NCBI GenBank assembly: GCA_024276335.1
Contig: JAJRXL010000131.1
Location: forward strand, 1 to 5,760
DNA from: Bacteroidota bacterium
GTDB lineage: Bacteria > Bacteroidota > Ignavibacteria > SZUA-365 > JAADGX01
Length of the DNA: 5,760 nt
Reading direction: 5' to 3'
Of this stretch, positions 4,575 to 5,760 are shown one piece after another. The translations under genes were made by a program, and so were the position numbers. Below the pieces are notes generated by a model. It saw only the letters and a list, made by a program, of their open reading frames with translations. It was not told where the DNA came from and searched no databases. Every line of letters begins with the position of its first letter. Positions within the stretch are counted from its first letter, which is position 1.

Positions 4575-5042
4575 ATGGAAATCAACACTGGAATCAACAA
4601 CGACTTGAGAATAGCCATCACGGACGGATTGTCCCGTCTCCTGGCCGAAACGTACTCCCTGTACCTGAAAACACAGAACTACCACTGGAACGTAACGGGA
4701 CCGCTGTTCACGTCCTTGCATACGATTTTCGAAACACAATACACGGAACTCGCCACGGCGGTGGACGTCATCGCCGAGCGCATCCGGGCCCTGGGCGAAT
4801 TCGCGCCCGGTTCGTTCTCGAAATACCAGGAGCTCAGCTCTATCCCGGAGGCTGACGACGTTCCGTCCGCGGAAGACATGGTACGGCGGCTGGTTGAAGC
4901 GAACGAAACCATCGTCCGCACCATCCGCACCATCCTGCCCACGGCGGGCGAGGCGAACGACGAAGCCACGGTTGACCTGCTTGTGGGGCGCATGGAAATA
5001 CACGAAAAGACGGCCTGGATGCTGCGCAGCATCGTGTCGTAA
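4575..5042 (+). CDS. dps: Dps-family ferritin-like DNA protection protein
   Basis: Dps forms dodecamer shells that oxidise and store ferrous iron using peroxide, which limits hydroxyl radical damage to DNA. The 155-residue chain is a single ferritin-like four-helix unit. The inter-subunit ferroxidase ligands have the exact spacing of E. coli Dps: H37 (NYHWN), H49, E53, D64 and E68 match H51, H63, D67, D78 and E82, with Glu in place of the first Asp. The N-terminus is short and lacks the lysine-rich tail that E. coli Dps uses for DNA binding, so its role may be mainly iron and peroxide handling. GGAGGA (4565-4570) lies four bases before this ATG and decides the start over an in-frame upstream TTG at 4542. 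It is co-transcribed with ahpC by inference, and an intrinsic terminator follows. Confidence 0.93.
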   Translation: MEINTGINNDLRIAITDGLSRLLAETYSLYLKTQNYHWNVTGPLFTSLHTIFETQYTELATAVDVIAERIRALGEFAPGSFSKYQELSSIPEADDVPSAEDMVRRLVEANETIVRTIRTILPTAGEANDEATVDLLVGRMEIHEKTAWMLRSIVS

Positions 5043-5055
5043 TTTTTTTGCACAC

Positions 5056-5069
5056 GAGGCAAGGGCCTC
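5056..5069 (+). other. Small hairpin upstream of the dps terminator
   Basis: GAGGC (5056-5060) pairs with GCCTC (5065-5069) around AAGG, 14 bases after the dps stop codon. No T run follows. It may stabilise the mRNA end together with the main terminator hairpin. Confidence 0.4.
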
Positions 5070-5072
5070 TCC

Positions 5073-5117
5073 AACCAGCGTTCGGTTCCACGACAGGAAA
5101 CCGGACGCTGGTTTTTT
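5073..5117 (+). terminator. Strong intrinsic terminator of ahpC-dps
   Basis: The arms 5073-5087 and 5099-5113 pair over 15 positions, including one G-T wobble, around an 11-base loop. Six Ts (5112-5117) follow. It sits 30 bases after the dps stop codon and isolates the operon from the endonuclease gene. Confidence 0.92.
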
Positions 5118-5132
5118 GTTCAGGGTCCCGAG

Positions 5133-5182
5133 AACCGGACGCTTTTTCCTTTCGACTTTTTCCTTTTACATTTAACCTCATG
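5133..5182. repeat. Duplicated terminator arm and T-rich heptads running into the next start
   Basis: AACCGGACGCT at 5133-5143 repeats 5099-5109 of the terminator arm, again followed by Ts. From 5141 the sequence reads in T-rich heptads: GCTTTTT (5141), ACTTTTT (5155), with CCTTTCG and CCTTTTA at 5148 and 5162. CTTTTTCCTTT thus recurs at 14-base distance (5142, 5156). The phase carries on to the ATG at 5180. No Shine-Dalgarno sequence or clear promoter is seen. Confidence 0.65.
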
Positions 5183-5760
5183 ACATTCAGGTTCGGCACG
5201 GTTGGATCGCCCGTGAGCACGCCCAAGAAACCGGGCGGCTCGGTGGGAGGAATCCTGCGCGCTGTGGAGTTGGGCCTCGACGCGCTGGAACTGGGATGGG
5301 TGCAGTCGGTGCGGGCCTCCGACAAGACCTGCACGGCCATCAGGAAAGCTGCGGAAGAACGCGGCCTCGCGCTCAGCGTCCACGCGCCCTACTTTATCAA
5401 CCTCAACGCGAAAGACCAGGCAATTCTCGAAAGCAGTCGGGAACGGCTACTGAAAGCAGCCCGGGCCGGGTACGCGGCGGGCGCGACCGACATCATCTTT
5501 CACGCCGGCGGATACATGGGCGACGACCCGGAGGGGGCGTTCGAAACCATCCGGTCGCGCCTGGAGGAAGTCGCGCGGGAACTGCGAAGCGAGCAGACAG
5601 ATGTCGTTCTCCGTCCCGAGACGCTGGGGAAGAGCGCCCAGTTCGGCACGTTGGAGGAGGTGGTGGAGTTGTCGCGGGTCATCGAAGGCGTTGCCCCCTG
5701 CATCGACTTCGCCCACCTGCACGCGCGCGCCGGGGACGGGTCGTTCAACTCCTACCGGGA
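5180..5760 (+). CDS. nfo: Endonuclease IV-family AP endonuclease (partial, cut by window edge)
   Basis: Endonuclease IV cleaves the backbone 5' of abasic sites and removes blocked 3' ends during base excision repair, using three zinc ions in a TIM barrel. The first 193 residues are in the window, with no stop codon. Metal ligands seen are H68 (SVHAPY), H108 (IIFHAG), E147 (RPETLGK) and D176/H179 (CIDFAHLH). They correspond by order and spacing to H69, H109, E145, D179 and H182 of E. coli Nfo; the remaining four ligands lie beyond the edge. FRFGTVG is the first barrel strand, so ATG 5180 is the natural start although it has no ribosome site. The style VHAPYFINL and RPETLGK with FGTLEEV resembles the short archaeal-like branch. 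It lies downstream of, and is insulated from, ahpC-dps. A sugar isomerase of the same fold is the main alternative, but the ligand set favours Nfo. Confidence 0.88.
   Translation, partial: MTFRFGTVGSPVSTPKKPGGSVGGILRAVELGLDALELGWVQSVRASDKTCTAIRKAAEERGLALSVHAPYFINLNAKDQAILESSRERLLKAARAGYAAGATDIIFHAGGYMGDDPEGAFETIRSRLEEVARELRSEQTDVVLRPETLGKSAQFGTLEEVVELSRVIEGVAPCIDFAHLHARAGDGSFNSYR

Overview
The window shows a GC-rich bacterial chromosome segment of five genes. The genes are separated by AT-rich intergenic DNA that is unusually full of short repeats. The organism cannot be named from this sequence. The AhpC is of the mycobacterial kind, the endonuclease IV has the short archaeal-like sequence style, and the PolX has lost its polymerase catalytic residues as in some Bacteroidetes-type relatives. 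An uncultured or poorly sampled phylum is my low-confidence guess.

Layout. Positions 1-313 hold no gene but a mosaic of 7- and 8-base repeat arrays and two TGAA-loop hairpins. A PolX-family protein lies on the minus strand (314-1981). A 129-base gap with more repeats and a REP-like hairpin follows. Next is a minus-strand sigma-54 activator with an N-terminal GAF domain (2111-3658). A 340-base regulatory region (3659-3998) then separates this activator from a divergent plus-strand pair, ahpC-type peroxiredoxin (3999-4535) and dps (4575-5042), which closes with a strong intrinsic terminator (5073-5117). A plus-strand endonuclease IV gene starts at 5180 and runs off the right edge.

The genes fit one theme: defence against oxidative or nitrosative damage. 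AhpC removes peroxides (and, in relatives, peroxynitrite), Dps stores iron and shields DNA, endonuclease IV cuts abasic sites, and the PHP domain of PolX may trim damaged 3' ends. The activator keeps most residues that bind non-haem iron in the nitric oxide sensor NorR. A very good -24/-12 promoter stands in front of ahpC, with a cluster of CGGTG/CACCG dyads about 95 bases upstream of its expected start site. The most interesting reading is therefore a NorR-like iron sensor driving a peroxiredoxin-Dps operon through sigma-54, where most bacteria would use OxyR or PerR.

The second theme is the repeats. Almost every intergenic stretch except 3659-3998 carries degenerate tandem arrays of 7- or 8-base units. 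Their sequences differ from place to place, they abut stop codons, and in two cases they run right up to a start codon that lacks a Shine-Dalgarno sequence.
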